A DNA stretch of 46,998 bases, taken from positions 135,769 through 182,766 of the forward strand of contig BEXV01000448.1 in assembly GCA_003118195.1 (NCBI GenBank). Direction: 5' to 3'. The notes under the pieces are model-generated. The model was not told where the DNA came from. It saw only the letters and a program-made list of their open reading frames with translations, and made no database searches. Within the stretch, counting starts at the first letter, position 1. Every line of letters begins with the position of its first letter. A program made the position numbers and the translations under genes. Source of the DNA: Hemicentrotus pulcherrimus. Lineage: Eukaryota; Echinodermata; Echinoidea; Camarodonta; Strongylocentrotidae. Shown here one piece after another: positions 22,433 to 34,059 of this stretch.

Positions 22433-22640
22433 AAAAAGAGGGACAAAGAGAGAGAAAGAGTGCCATTGAGAGAGAGAGATAAAGTAATATATAAATAAGA
22501 GCCAGGGGGAGAAAAAGAACCAGAGGGAGAAGGACAGTCAGAGTGAGATAGAGATAGGGAGAGTGAGACAGAGATAGAGGGAGCGAAACAGACAGGAAGG
22601 AAGAGAGAGAAATAGAGAGAAAGGGATCGAAAGGGGGTCC
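22262..22640. repeat. GA-rich tract with an (AT)n core
   Basis: GA-rich sequence on both sides of an uninterrupted AT run at 22402-22430. Minus-strand frames read Ser-Leu and Tyr-Ile polymers, which are repeat translations. Confidence 0.92.
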
Positions 22641-23734
22641 TCGAATCAGGAAGGAGCCTGCAGCAGAACTCATCCTCACTTCAAGTTCGTGTAAATCAAA
22701 TATTCACCGTGCTCTAGTATTGAATTCTTGACGCCGAGAATAGTCTTTCTTTCATGTTGAACCACAGCCACAGAGCAATATCACAAAGAGCTCCGTAACG
22801 TACTTTACTCATTCATTTAAGCTGGCCGGGTACTATCAGGTGTTATATGACGTTCGTCTTTCCACCTTAGCCCCCCTAAGCCTCCAAAAGAAGTAAATTA
22901 TCAAAGATTCCCAACATCATCCAGGGACCACCTGGGAATGTAGTATTCGTGTCATAAATGAAACTCTTTGTGGAACTGCGATATCTTGAATTCAACCTCT
23001 GAGTGCCAATTTATTTGTGGAGAGGGACAAAGATTTTTGTTCTTTCTTTTTATGAATCATAATGGTGTCAAACAATATCATACCTAATAATCATGTAGCA
23101 TTATTTATTGACGTATTTAATTCGTCAATAAATAATGCTACATGATAGCATTTTAATCGTCAAGTAGAGATTATTAATTTTCACATTTTTTCACATCAAC
23201 TTTTTAGAATATGAATAAACCTCTTATATTTATCATAAAATATATTTCACTTGGACAAAATAACAGAGTATATTGAATTACGAGTATATCTTTGCACTTT
23301 GAACTGCTGTATAAATATAGCTTATTATCATCACTGAAACCAACCATGATAAAAATCCTTGCCCAAAAAATATCAAGTCAGAAATATAACGAGAATTTTA
23401 AAAATAGAGTGAGATAAAGAGGACATTGACATGCATTTATCATGAACTGAGGGTGAACTGTAAAAATAGCTTTTAAAGTGATAGGCTAATTTATTTTACT
23501 ATCATTGCCATCACCGAATTCTTATCTGTATCACTAAAAGTAACTATGGAGCGCCATCCAAAAGCAGGCGAACCGTGGATTATTCGTCTAGGAGTGTTTT
23601 TAATCGTGAAAAACCACCTAATTAGACCTTGTATATAGGACTCATGCATGACCTGATATGGCATTTACAGTGGACGAGAGTTAAACCTTTCGAAGCGGAA
23701 TTAAGAAAAAAAAGATTAGATACTTCATGTTTGA
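22641..23734. other. Unassigned sequence around a perfect hairpin
   Basis: AT-rich with no gene. It contains the 57 bp hairpin described separately at 23090-23146. Confidence 0.45.
23090..23146. repeat. Perfect 24 bp-stem inverted repeat
   Basis: Positions 23090-23113 are the exact reverse complement of 23123-23146, with a 9-base loop TATTTAATT. The arms begin ATCATGTAGCATT and end GACG at the loop. There is no mismatch, which is unusual among the decayed repeats of this window. No larger element could be seen around it. Confidence 0.95.
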
Positions 23735-24240
23735 CTCTCTTCCTATCTCCCCACTCTCTCTATATTATTCCCTCTATCTATCTCTCTCTCTCACTCTCTC
23801 GCTCTCTCCTTTTTTCTATTCCGTTGACATTCATACGCACAATCTCTTTATCCGTCCTCCCTCTACCTCCATCGCATCAAGTCGTATGGCACATTCCTTT
23901 TTAAATGTTCCTCTCTTCATAAACAAAATGTTAATTCTCTCTAAGCTCTATTCCCCCTCTCTTATCTCTGGTGTCCAAGTCCTCTCTCTTCGCCTTTTCC
24001 CTGTCTGTCTCCCCTTGCAATCAGTTTCTCTATCTATCTCTCTCTCTCCCTATTCCCCATTTCAATATCTTATTTCAATGTTCCTCTCTTTTTTGTATGT
24101 GTGTGTGTGTGTGTCTCTCTCTCTCTCTTTCCGCGTTTCCTCATCTGTGTTTATCTATAATTGTCTACCCTCTAACACACCACCTCCCTCCTTCTCCCTC
24201 TCTCCCTCTCTCCCTCTCTATCTCTCCCTCGATCCATCTC
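23735..24240. repeat. Long CT-rich (polypyrimidine) tract
   Basis: Interrupted CT on the plus strand, with a (GT)n patch near 24097-24114. The 184-codon plus frame from 23727 and its overlapping frames are Ser-Leu-Pro polymers and not genes. Confidence 0.9.
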
Positions 24241-24500
24241 CGTTCTTTCATTTAGCTGTATCCCTTGAACCAATTTCATAATGTACTGCAACACTTGCCC
24301 GGTCGGTGTCATAGACCCCGAAGTATAGCGACTGATATTTAGAAGAAGAGTCAAATGTAATACATAGGAAACGCCTGCGATAATATTTCAGTTGTACTGC
24401 GGGTTTAATCATGCGGCGCTGCCCGATGATGTGGTGTCATTTGAAAGCGATTGGGGACATAGGGGTGTAAGTGAGTGCCTCGACACCAGCTAGCGTCTGG

Positions 24501-24509
24501 GTGGAGGAG

Positions 24510-24540
<31 letters not shown>

Positions 24541-24815
24541 GAAAGAGAGAGGGATAGAGAGAGGGAGAGAGAGAGGGGGATCGTAAAGAGTGGAAAGGGG
24601 AAAGACGTATACTAGACATAGATTTTTTTTTTTAAATAAAGAAAGTGAGTGGGAAAGAAAAACAGGTGGTAGACAACGATATAACATGGTGAGAGAAAAG
24701 GAAAGATGGAGAGAGAGAGAGAGAGAGAAAGCGACAGATAGAGAGATAGAGAGAAAGAGAGGCAAACACTAACATAGAGGAAGAGACAAAGAGGGTGAGA
24801 GACGAAGGAAAGAAG
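24501..24815. repeat. GA-rich tract in inverse orientation to the preceding CT tract
   Basis: Dense GA at 24501-24582 and 24690-24815 with a T-run between. It follows the CT-rich tract of 23735-24240 after about 260 bp, so the two are complementary in bulk composition. Confidence 0.9.
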
Positions 24816-27055
24816 GATTGCTAAGGCTTGAATAGGGGGCCAAGTGAAGACCAACAAGGGGGTGATAAAGGCTAATTGATGTGGGTACACAATGACCAGG
24901 ATAAGCCATGGAAACTAAATTTTGACAGGAAACATGTGAAAATGAAAGACATATTGAATAATATTTGTAGTTTTCATCATTATCACATGTGTCAATATTA
25001 TTGAATCAGCTAAATTTATTCACCTCAACATTATATAAACTTCAAAACCAACATGAAGCGAATTTGGAATGGATTGGTCTGATGAGTTTGATAAATATGA
25101 CATCGGTTTCGGAGAGGAGAGAAAGAGTGGGCGGAGACCATGAATATATAGAAAGAAAAAAAAACTAGTGGGCGTGAAAAAATACAATACTAGTATTTGT
25201 TTTAACTCTGAGACCAATTTGTCTACCAGTGTGGAAGATATGACAATATTGTCATCACATTTTAATGGTATGTACACTTTGACCTGAAATAGAGATATAT
25301 TGTTTCAATATGTGATTAAATTGCATTCTTGAAATTATCATTATTATCCCATGCTATAATTTCCAAATCTTTGTCTTTAAAATATTCATCTATATGCAAA
25401 AGCTAAATACTTCCACTAAAGCGCATACAGCAAATTGCACAGAATTATACATACATTTGCAATGATATGACTCGAGAGAGAGAGAGGAAACAGCACGTGT
25501 ATGTGCAGTTATTTTAATGTCAAAGAGAGTTGACGGTAGCCAGTATTGATGATACGATGATGACAATAATCTTGGTTCGGTGTGAGCCAATGAAACGCAT
25601 AATTTCACTCCAATCCTTGTAGGCACTCTCCCAAGCAATCCATTCAATTTCAAATTAGTCGGGGTGTCGGGCTAACAAATGAATAGCCACCACGCCCAAG
25701 GCGAGAAATGTTTCTATTCACTTTTTTTCCATCGTCAGCCTTTGAAATATTGATGAGGCTGGAAAATTTGATGTGGAAAAGCCTCTTCTCGCGTCCCGCA
25801 TAACTGAGGATAACTTAATCAATTACAGAGCAGTACAGGTGATTGATTATTTTCTTCCCAGGCTCGAAATTAATTCCCCAAGGCAGGGTTTATGTTGCGG
25901 GGAAGGCACAACATTGCACTTATTGAATGATCGCAACCGACCAGTTTATCTCTCATATAATTACAACCAAGAGGATAAGCACACACACATGCTCACAAGA
26001 GTGTTGTTTCTCCATTTATTTATCATTGCCCAATATGTGCTAATTAATTTGTTCTAAAGAGTCTAAGTGTGTCCTTTTTCTTTGTTTAATTGAGCATCGA
26101 GCTATTGACGACTCCAAAACATCTGTGGTAGTATGGTTAGCAATAGATCATTTCTAATATATATGCAAATCGCATGCATATATGAGAGCCAAATATTTCC
26201 CTTGACGACTATCAAACAACTTTACAAAGATTTAGTTGACCTTTGACCTTAGATTTGATTACAATTGTTTCCAGACACGGCTCAAACGCTGCCCAATGAA
26301 ATAAGGTATAAATTGAACTCGAAGAAAAAGAAAAGATAGTTACATTTTATATTGCACTTAAACAATAACAAAAATTATGTATTATTATAGTTGAAGAGTA
26401 ATAAACTTCGAATTGAAATTCAATCACGATAAAAAAAAAAAATTCTTTAAAAACACGCCTTTTGTTCCTGTGCATAGGTTCATCTACTAATTCATGCAAA
26501 CAACAGATGACCTACAAACAAACCTGTTTACCTAATTCTTCTGCTTGACCTGAACGAATGTATGAGATTAAAACGCGAAAACCTTCTAGCACAATTACTG
26601 CACCGTTGACTGATAATGCAGAAAATCAAAAATTAATTAAGAGACCTTTCAGAACTATACTTTGAATGTTGCATCTTGATAGCATGTTAAATCAATTTAG
26701 GTTTATATCTATATCTGTTTTTAGAAAAAAATGATATCACGAGTAAATATTAATATAACTGTTATCAATTTCAAATAGTGGTAGTGTGTGTAAGCTTCAA
26801 CGCTTGTTATATGCAATACAATACATCGACATGTAGTTATACTCATATTGGTACAATAGAGCAGCTCTCCTTGATATGCTCGGTAATAGACTTTACGACT
26901 CAGCTTATTATGAAAGACCCATAAAACAGTTAATATGGCGGCAGTATGTTTTGGGAGCGACTTTTCCCTTTCACTCCCGCAGAAGTGCCGCTGTGTGCCA
27001 CCTGGGGCAGCCAAAATTGTTTCTGGGTTCTCCCTGCCTGTATTATTTTGTCTTC
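24816..27055. other. Unassigned sequence, no gene
   Basis: About 2.2 kb of AT-rich DNA with a short GA run near 25474-25490. Frames at 25390-25653 (minus), 25773-26057 (plus) and 26721-27014 (minus) reach 87-97 codons but have no domain I recognise and no supporting splice or Kozak context. Confidence 0.45.
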
Positions 27056-27405
27056 CAAAGCCGGGAGAGCGAGAGAGAGAGAGAGAAGAAAAACAGGACA
27101 GAGGGGAAAGGGAGCGGGTAGAGAGAAGTAAAGGGGCAAATTAATGTGTATGTGTGTGTGGGTGAAGGTGTAAAAGAGAGAGAGAGAAAAAAAGAGAAAG
27201 AGAGAGATACATAAATAGAGAGAGGGGTGGAAGAGTGGGTGTGTGCGTGTGCGCTTGGGAGAGACACAGAAAAAGAGAGAGAGAGGGGAGGCAGAAGAGT
27301 AAGAGAGCGTGAAGTGAAAAAAGACGGATTGTCAGTGCAAAAAGTTGGTCAGTGTGTGAGAGGGACAGATAGGAGGAGGCTAAGAGGCGAAGAGAGAGGG
27401 AGAAT
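27056..27405. repeat. GA-rich tract with GT patches
   Basis: GA-rich sequence with GTGTGTGTG near 27144-27160 and 27238-27252. Frames on both strands are Arg-Glu or Ser-Leu polymers. Confidence 0.9.
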
Positions 27406-28185
27406 GTCATAGCTTGGTGTACGATCTCTCTCTATCACCATTATTACATTACCGCTGAGCACTCGGCATTGCAATGGTCTTAATGAGTCTTTGCTCAGTT
27501 CAAAATAAGCCAGCTGATAGGCCTATTGCTTTAAGCTTTAAAGGGAAAGGGGAGTCAATGCAGGGTAGAGGGAGGGTTCAAAATCATACCATATCAATAA
27601 CGCAACGTACATAATATTATGGCCAAAATTCTTGCATTACAAGATATTTATTTAATATTCTAAAAGATTCTTTTTTTAATTTAAGAAAAAAATTAACTGT
27701 GCATTTTAATTTGATTTACATTTATAATGCGACTCTACTCCTTATTTTGAAATGTTACATTAATTTTGTGTGGTATTACATAGTCTCCAGTTAAAGATCA
27801 CCTGATCATAATGATGAAGCAAAATTTACCACAGATCCCCCTTTTATTGTTTTTGTTTAAATGTCTCTTATGGTTGGTCTTTAAGGTAATCATCTAGTAA
27901 TGCCTGTCGAATTTGGTGCAGAGACAAAACAACGACAACAACCCCAGTAGTATAGCTACCACTAACGGTACAGAAATCAAGCCAATAAAAAATATATTTA
28001 AAAAACCTAAAAGACCATAAAATAAAAACACAATCTTTCAATGTACCTTTAACCTGCTTCATTCCTGTCCCCTTTCAATCGCTTCTGGGTTTAATTCTCT
28101 CGCTGGCTTCCCGAAACGATCGAGAATGAACCCTTGCCGCGATTCCGTTATCTCTTATTTTCTCTCCGTATCGTGTTTGCTGCTC
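27406..28185. other. Unassigned sequence
   Basis: AT-rich to about 28060, then a less AT-rich stretch containing several CG dinucleotides leading to the promoter candidate at 28186. Confidence 0.45.
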
Positions 28186-28266
28186 TATATAAGGACGAAA
28201 TGTCACAAGTAGCAGTCATTTCCTCTGAGAAATCACAAGTTACGAGTTTATCATCCTACCACCATG
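28186..28266 (+). promoter_or_regulatory. Candidate TATA-type core promoter and leader
   Basis: TATATAAG lies at 28186-28193. A weak initiator-like CAGTCATT follows at 28213-28220, about 28 bases downstream, the usual TATA-to-start distance. At 28264 there is an ATG in strong context, CCACCATGTC. The frame from it stops after 28 codons (28350) and no consensus splice donor is evident within it. The 130 bp upstream are less AT-rich than the surroundings and contain several CG. This could be the first exon of a gene whose remainder is outside or unseen, or chance. Confidence 0.3.
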
Positions 28267-28350
28267 TCTCTTCCCATGTCGACTCCCCAAAGATTAATTT
28301 CAAATAAGCATTCATTTCCAAGTCTCAATTTCAATCCATGCATGATTTGA

Positions 28351-28611
28351 TTCGTGTTACATGTATGAATTAATATAAATCTCGTGTCTCGCCTGTCTGT
28401 TAATGACCCCTCATTGTACATACCATCTACTTTATCTATTCCAACCGGTTCTATCCACCGTGATTATAATTAACTAACAACGTTTTAAAATACTGCCCCC
28501 TCCAAAGGCGTATCCACAATTAAAAGAAAGGGGTGCGGGCAGGGGGGTCATTTGGGGGGTAAACAGCAACAAATATGCAATCAATGGGTAGATTATTATT
28601 GATAATAACTA
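28351..28611. other. Spacer with G-quadruplex-capable run
   Basis: No gene seen. G-runs at 28530-28533, 28537-28539, 28542-28547 and 28554-28559 are separated by 3, 2 and 6 bases, which fits a G-quadruplex pattern. Confidence 0.6.
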
Positions 28612-29261
28612 CAGTGTGAGTGAAAAAAAACTTTACACCTAGAAAATTGCTATTAAAAAAAAAAAATCATCTATAAACAGTATAATTATACATCTTATGA
28701 AAGAGTGTTTTGTCCCAAATCATTTGGTACCATGTTTGTATAGTATGTGTTCACGCTTGGATGGACAGGAGGTATTGATTGCGAAAGTGCAAAAATCGAC
28801 TTGCGCCAAAGTTGCTTATGTAATGTTTGAATAAAACAATTGGGATTTGGGTATTAATTCGGTCTTTGCAGATCTAAATAACATCCCTAACAAAATTAAT
28901 CATGTCACACATATCAAATATCAACGAACATATGTACGCGTGCGTGTGGGTGTGTGTGACTTTGCCCTTTGCAAAAAGCATATGCAATGCATTTCATTTG
29001 ATACATTCAATTCATTCTCTCACTCAGCTAATCACAACATAATACATAATGTAGGCATCACTTTGGCGCAAGTCGATTTTTGCACTCTCGCAAAACAATG
29101 TCTCCTGTTCATCCAAGCGTGAACACATACCACACAAAAATGATAACAAATGATTTGGGATAAAACCCTCTTTCATAGATGTATTATAATTTAGTGTTCA
29201 TCGATGATTTTAAAAATAATTAACAATTTTCTAGGTGTAAACTTTTTTTTTACTCACACGG
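28612..29261. mobile_element. TA-flanked fold-back MITE with ~215 bp inverted arms
   Basis: The left arm (28612-28826) and right arm (about 29037-29261) are imperfect reverse complements along their whole length. The outer ends read CAGTGTGAGTGAAAAAAAAC and, reversed from the right, CCGTGTGAGTAAAAAAAAAG. Inner matches include GTTTACACCTAGAAAATTG-like text, CCAAATCATTTG, TGTTCACGCTTGGATG and AAATCGACTTGCGCCAAAG. TA stands on both outer edges (28610-28611, 29262-29263), as in Tc1/mariner-type insertion. The central ~210 bp has no pairing. A 91-codon frame across the centre and right arm has no transposase features, so the element is non-autonomous. Confidence 0.88.
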
Positions 29262-29263
29262 TA

Positions 29264-31097
29264 TAACTTTTTTTTGACCCAGGGAAGCCTTACAAATCAC
29301 AAAGGAATACTTGGTGTAGATTTACTTTTCTTTGTGCATACAGTTCCACATACCGCGTATAAAGGCATTACCAAAAAATCTATAGGATGAGATTTAATTT
29401 GATTTAAGTTTTTAATCCCTTTTATGATTCCTGTTATTAAAAAGACAAAAACATGTTTATATGATTGTATATTCACAAGAATTTAAAGATTTAGAACCAT
29501 GTGCTCACCTTATTACTTTTGGAGGACTATATATTTGAGGGACAGAATTAGGTATTAATTTACATCGTTCAGATCAGATCAGAATCATCCCCTTTAACAG
29601 AGATACACAAAAAGTCGTATTTGTGTATCTCGTAGATATTCATTGTTAACCCCTTTATTCCAAAATGTACACGGCTTTTTTTATATTGAACACATTCCAT
29701 CAGTTCCTGATATATATTTTTTGAACTAGAACATCGTATACAAAAATCAGTATGAATGTGCGTGTCATCATCATTACGAACATTGAGCAACCTTCCAACA
29801 TTGATAGTCAGTGGATATTAATGGTTTTAGGCAAGAACAGACAACCTCAAATCGGCAACACGTTATGGCGCTGCGCAGACGATATGTGCAGGGAAAGCCA
29901 ATTTTGTGTCAATATTTGCTCGTGCCAACAATAACTCTAAAGCGTCCACTTGACAACGCTCCTCCGCGCTCTTGACTTCATTTTGTCTCTATCTCGCCCA
30001 ACCGCTAAAACCAATTGACGTTCACTTCACTTGTTATCAGAGATGATGTGTCGAAACTCTTTCAATGAAGAGAAGATAGAGAGAGGGCGACGGGGTTTTC
30101 TATCACACCGTTTTCATTCTAAGGAATGGGATTACCTCACATTCTTTTGAAAGACAGATGAATCATTCTATAAGTAGGCGATCGGTTTTCTTGCCGGCGG
30201 TAGCCTTTTGTCTAGGTGTATTTCTTTCAATTCATACTTTCCTTAGCCTTCTTTTCTGCTTATTTTCACATTTCTGCTCTGCTGTATTCAATTAGAAATA
30301 ACATATATACGATGGAATTGAGAAAATGTCCATAAGGAGACAGAATGAGTTTCCTTAACATTTTTAAAATTGATAACTCTGCCATCAATATGTTTAAGAT
30401 GGACTACTGATACAATATGCATACAGACTGAAATCTGTATAAAGGTATCAAAGTTGTTCATATATTCAATTTTTCAAACTGACAATGTTGATATTTTTAT
30501 TTGGTATTGTCTTATCTAACCCTCATTCCGATGGTGTACAGTAAATTAACCCATTCTGTGCTTTGATAATTCATCACGTTTTAAAAATAATGAATAAATT
30601 AACAAAACATCGAATAAAAAAAAGTTGTTAATTCCCTGGCAAAATAGCATAATATTCAGCATGATCAATTACTAAATGCGTTTATATTTTAAAAAAATGT
30701 AACCCAGTTATACAGCTTTTACGAATTCTACCTAGCATATGTTTTGAAATTAATCACAGTAGCTTTGGATGCAGTGCGTTGAGAGATGCATCAAATAAGG
30801 CCTTCAAACACGTATGAAGTTGATTAAGATACTTGTGGTGTGTGTATACGGTGCATATTTCATGTATGAATATAACACCTTGTTTACCTTGCCTGTTATA
30901 AAGTGATTACAGAGAAACCAAGAAAGCATGTCGAAGTGGAAAAACATATCCTGGTATCTAAATTGAAGCTTGGTTAAAGGATGAACCCTCCCTTCTCCTA
31001 TTAATGAATATATTTTTACCTTCTCACCCCAGTTCGCATATTTTCTCTCCCTAATCCGTCTCCTTTTGTCTATTTCATATTTTACTCCATATTTCTG
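29264..31097. other. Unassigned AT-rich sequence, no gene
   Basis: About 1.8 kb with no recognisable gene or repeat. Short frames near 29569-29934 overlap on both strands and look incidental. Confidence 0.45.
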
Positions 31098-31175
31098 TCA
31101 ATTTTGTTGGTCGGTTTGTCCCTCTCCCTCCCCAACCCTCTCCAGCCGCCCCCTCCACCTCTTCCCTCCCTCTCT

Positions 31176-31215
<40 letters not shown>

Positions 31216-31385
31216 TGCACACTCTTCCCCCTCTCCCTCAATCTCTTTCGAATCCCCATTTCCCCCTCTCCCCTCTCTCTTTCTCATTCCTCATTTCCTC
31301 CTTCCAGCCTCTCCCTCATACGCCGTTTCAGCATCTTCTTTCATTAAGTTTCTCTCCCTCTCTCTCCCCTCTCTCTATCTGCTCT
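31098..31385. repeat. CT-rich tract with (CA)n core
   Basis: Polypyrimidine plus strand with an uninterrupted CA run at about 31191-31214. Plus frames of 93 and 103 codons are Ser-Leu-Pro-His polymers. Confidence 0.92.
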
Positions 31386-31947
31386 CATGCTTTTCCTACA
31401 TGTATGTATGTATGACTTCCAGTTTGAACACCTTTTAGCTTTACCTTTTTATACTCTTTTTCTGCCTTCAAAATAATGTGTTCTTTTGGCTAGTTCCTAT
31501 TTAATAATGAAAAACACACATTTTCCATGCAGATTTAGGTGATGGAGTTTCACACAGACCTATGTTAGGCACTCTTTGAGCCAACCAGAATATTGAAATA
31601 CAGTGGCATTGATTTTTATGTCCTCAATTTCATTTCATTTTTCAAATTATGCAGCCTCATACTTAGCCGGGGGAGCTTGATTTCAAGAATAACGAACAAT
31701 CATTCCATCAGAAATTAATTTTGACAGGAAATACCTTGGAAGACCTTTTTTCGAATCTAAACCACAAAATCCCTTCTCCAGAAAAATGTAATAAGACATG
31801 GGTCGGCTCCAATTGATATCCCAGAAAGGAGAAAGACCAATAAAGCTGCAAAACAAGATTTTAGCATGTACATTGTGATCTGAATTAGATCAGTCCTACT
31901 TTAACCAAAACTGCTCTAATTCGGCTATTATGAACCGGGTTATTGCT
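31386..31947. other. Unassigned sequence
   Basis: Nothing recognised. Confidence 0.4.
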
Positions 31948-32057
31948 CTCATTTTAATATGAGAGTAACTGATCCCTCGGAATTCATCTAACACTGCTAC
32001 ACCTCATTTTAATATGAGAGTAACTGATCCCTCGGAATTCATCTAACACTGCTACAC
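31948..32057 (+). repeat. Exact tandem duplication of 55 bp
   Basis: Positions 31948-32002 and 32003-32057 are identical as read. Each unit starts with a small hairpin, CTCAT-TTTAAT-ATGAG, and a third partial start (CTCATTGAAATATG) follows at 32058. Identity implies a recent event or an assembly error. Confidence 0.93.
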
Positions 32058-32667
32058 CTCATTGAAATATGTGGAACAAGGACAAAAAATATCCTTCTGG
32101 ACAGGCAATTTCGTGAGCATGGTGTGACCATAATTGAAACTCACTGGCTCTCCGAAGACGCTGGTCTGCTAGCTGTTACCGTGCCGCACATGCACACGCT
32201 TTTCATCAAAACTCGGATACACATCGATCACGGGGGTACCGGATATGAGATCCTCCGTGAACCGGAAGTGATCCTCCGTGCACCGGAAGAGTTGAAGCGG
32301 GTGTCCCGACAGCATGACTAAAAATCTAACGATTTTACCCCCCTTTGCCGTTGTTGCAAAACATTATACAAACTGTGTGAAGAGATGAGGGTTTGTCGAG
32401 CCGGACACGTGGGCGAATTGTGGTTGGGAAGTGTATCAGTTTTTTGCCCGGGTTCCTACTGTTTGTTGTCACGTGATCCCCTGTTTTCGATGCTCCCCTG
32501 TTTCCTATACCCCTCCCCTACGAATTGTATTACGCGACATGTATTTGGAGTGTCAAGGATGGTGCCACTCGGTAAACCTTCAGGCGCTTGGAATACGTAA
32601 GACTTCCTGTGAATGAGGGGGATCATAATTACACGTCATCTTTGGATTAAATAAAAACTCGAACATT
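32058..32667. other. Unassigned sequence with a short direct repeat
   Basis: GATCCTCCGTG-ACCGGAAG occurs twice in succession near 32250-32290 with a period of about 20. The 65-codon frame at 32124-32321 and those near 32385-32616 have no recognised domain. Confidence 0.45.
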
Positions 32668-32935
32668 CAGATTGAGGAGAGAGAGAGAGAAAAAAAAAAA
32701 CAGGGACAGAGAGAGGATATGACTGAAAGCGTGCTGAAACAAACAAGACTTAAACAGATACAGAGAGATATGGGGGCACGGGAGGAAAGTGAAGAATAGT
32801 TGAATAACAGAGGGGAGAGAGAAGGGAAATGAAGGGAGGTGTGGAGTAAGAATGGGGGATAAAAAGACTCAAATAGCTAAAAGAGAAAGGGAAGAAATAA
32901 ACCAGGGGAGGTTAAACTACAGAAAAGTAGGAGAG
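32668..32935. repeat. GA-rich, A-rich purine tract
   Basis: GA run with an A10 stretch, then diluted purine-rich sequence. Confidence 0.8.
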
Positions 32936-33477
32936 AAAAGTAAATGTGCGTGTGAGTTTGGGGTGATGGCTTCTATTATGTAAACTATATACCGTTGGAC
33001 GGACTTGTTAGGATACCTGAAAAAAATGCACATTTCAAAAACAAGAACCATGCCTCCTCCTCTTCCAGTAGTCATGAATGTCGGCAAGATGGATAACTTC
33101 CATATATAGACTATGAATCTGGAGACCGACCATAGATTGGATACATCCTCATTCACAGGAAGGTGAATCACCTTACACAAAATGCAATGACTGGGCATTC
33201 ACAATATTTATTGCCGACGAATTAGCATGAACTATCCCAGACCAACATGCATACGTGGGTCTGGTGTTTAGAGATGGCGCCGGTTTGTTTCAGCCGTTGA
33301 GCTGGACTGGTTGCGGTATTGCTGTAAATAATGTAAACGTCCTTCGCACACTTTTAGTGGCATTTTAATTTAATTTCAAGGAGGTGCAATTGACATATTT
33401 CTTTAAGGAAATATAATGGCAAGGATACACATGTATATGATTTGAATTTGGTGGTGTTGTAATTGGTGGGTAGGTGC
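32936..33477. other. Unassigned sequence
   Basis: Nothing recognised; a 93-codon minus frame at 32917-33198 begins in the purine tract and has no known domain. Confidence 0.4.
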
Positions 33478-33506
33478 ACTCGGCGAGCGAACACACCTCG
33501 CCGAGT
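33478..33506. repeat. Perfect GC-rich hairpin, 10 bp stem
   Basis: ACTCGGCGAG (33478-33487) pairs exactly with CTCGCCGAGT (33497-33506) around a 9-base loop CGAACACAC. It is much more GC-rich than its surroundings. Confidence 0.92.
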
Positions 33507-34059
33507 TGCAATACCAACATCTGGAAATAAACGGGCGGCGTTTTACAGTGGCAAAAGAGTGACGTAAGGATAAGCTACATCAAATGTATGCGGCGGTATC
33601 CAAATCAATATATTCGATGTGGGACCACAAAAACGTTGGATGAATCATTCTGCTATTTCGTTCCAAATATAATTTATTGTTTCTATTAGGGGTAGATATT
33701 CAGCTATTGCGAGCATCTAATGCATACATTAATGGTTAACCATCTTATAACAATGTTATGAATGGATCGTTATACGAGATGAATACACTGCATGCATTAT
33801 CATAACTGCTTTAGTTGTAAAAAGTTATAAAACTCAAATTAGTCAAGAAAAAAATGATGCGGCAAAGGCCAACGTCCAATATAAGACCATGTATCATCAA
33901 AGAGAGTTAACAACTGCAGATATAATAAACACCATTCTTACGTTTTGGCGCCTCCATTGGTCATACCGGGTAACATTATGTCCATAGCCTAAAAATGCTA
34001 TACCAGAAGTGGAAACAAAAATATTTTATACATATTAATAATTCAATTGTGTATAGATA
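33507..34059. other. Unassigned AT-rich sequence
   Basis: No gene or repeat relative recognised before the tandem array. Confidence 0.4.

Noticed and set aside
23727..24281. Open frame of 184 codons on the plus strand
   Set aside because: It reads Ser-Leu-Pro polymers from the CT tract; overlapping frames in other phases show the same composition.
25773..26057. 94-codon plus-strand gene
   Set aside because: Length within chance expectation; no family recognised; its end reads ordinary AT-rich sequence.
26935..27144. Short coding exon starting at an ATG in good context (ATATGGCGGC)
   Set aside because: The frame runs into the GA tract after about 45 residues, overlapping frames exist in other phases, and no domain or donor site was seen.
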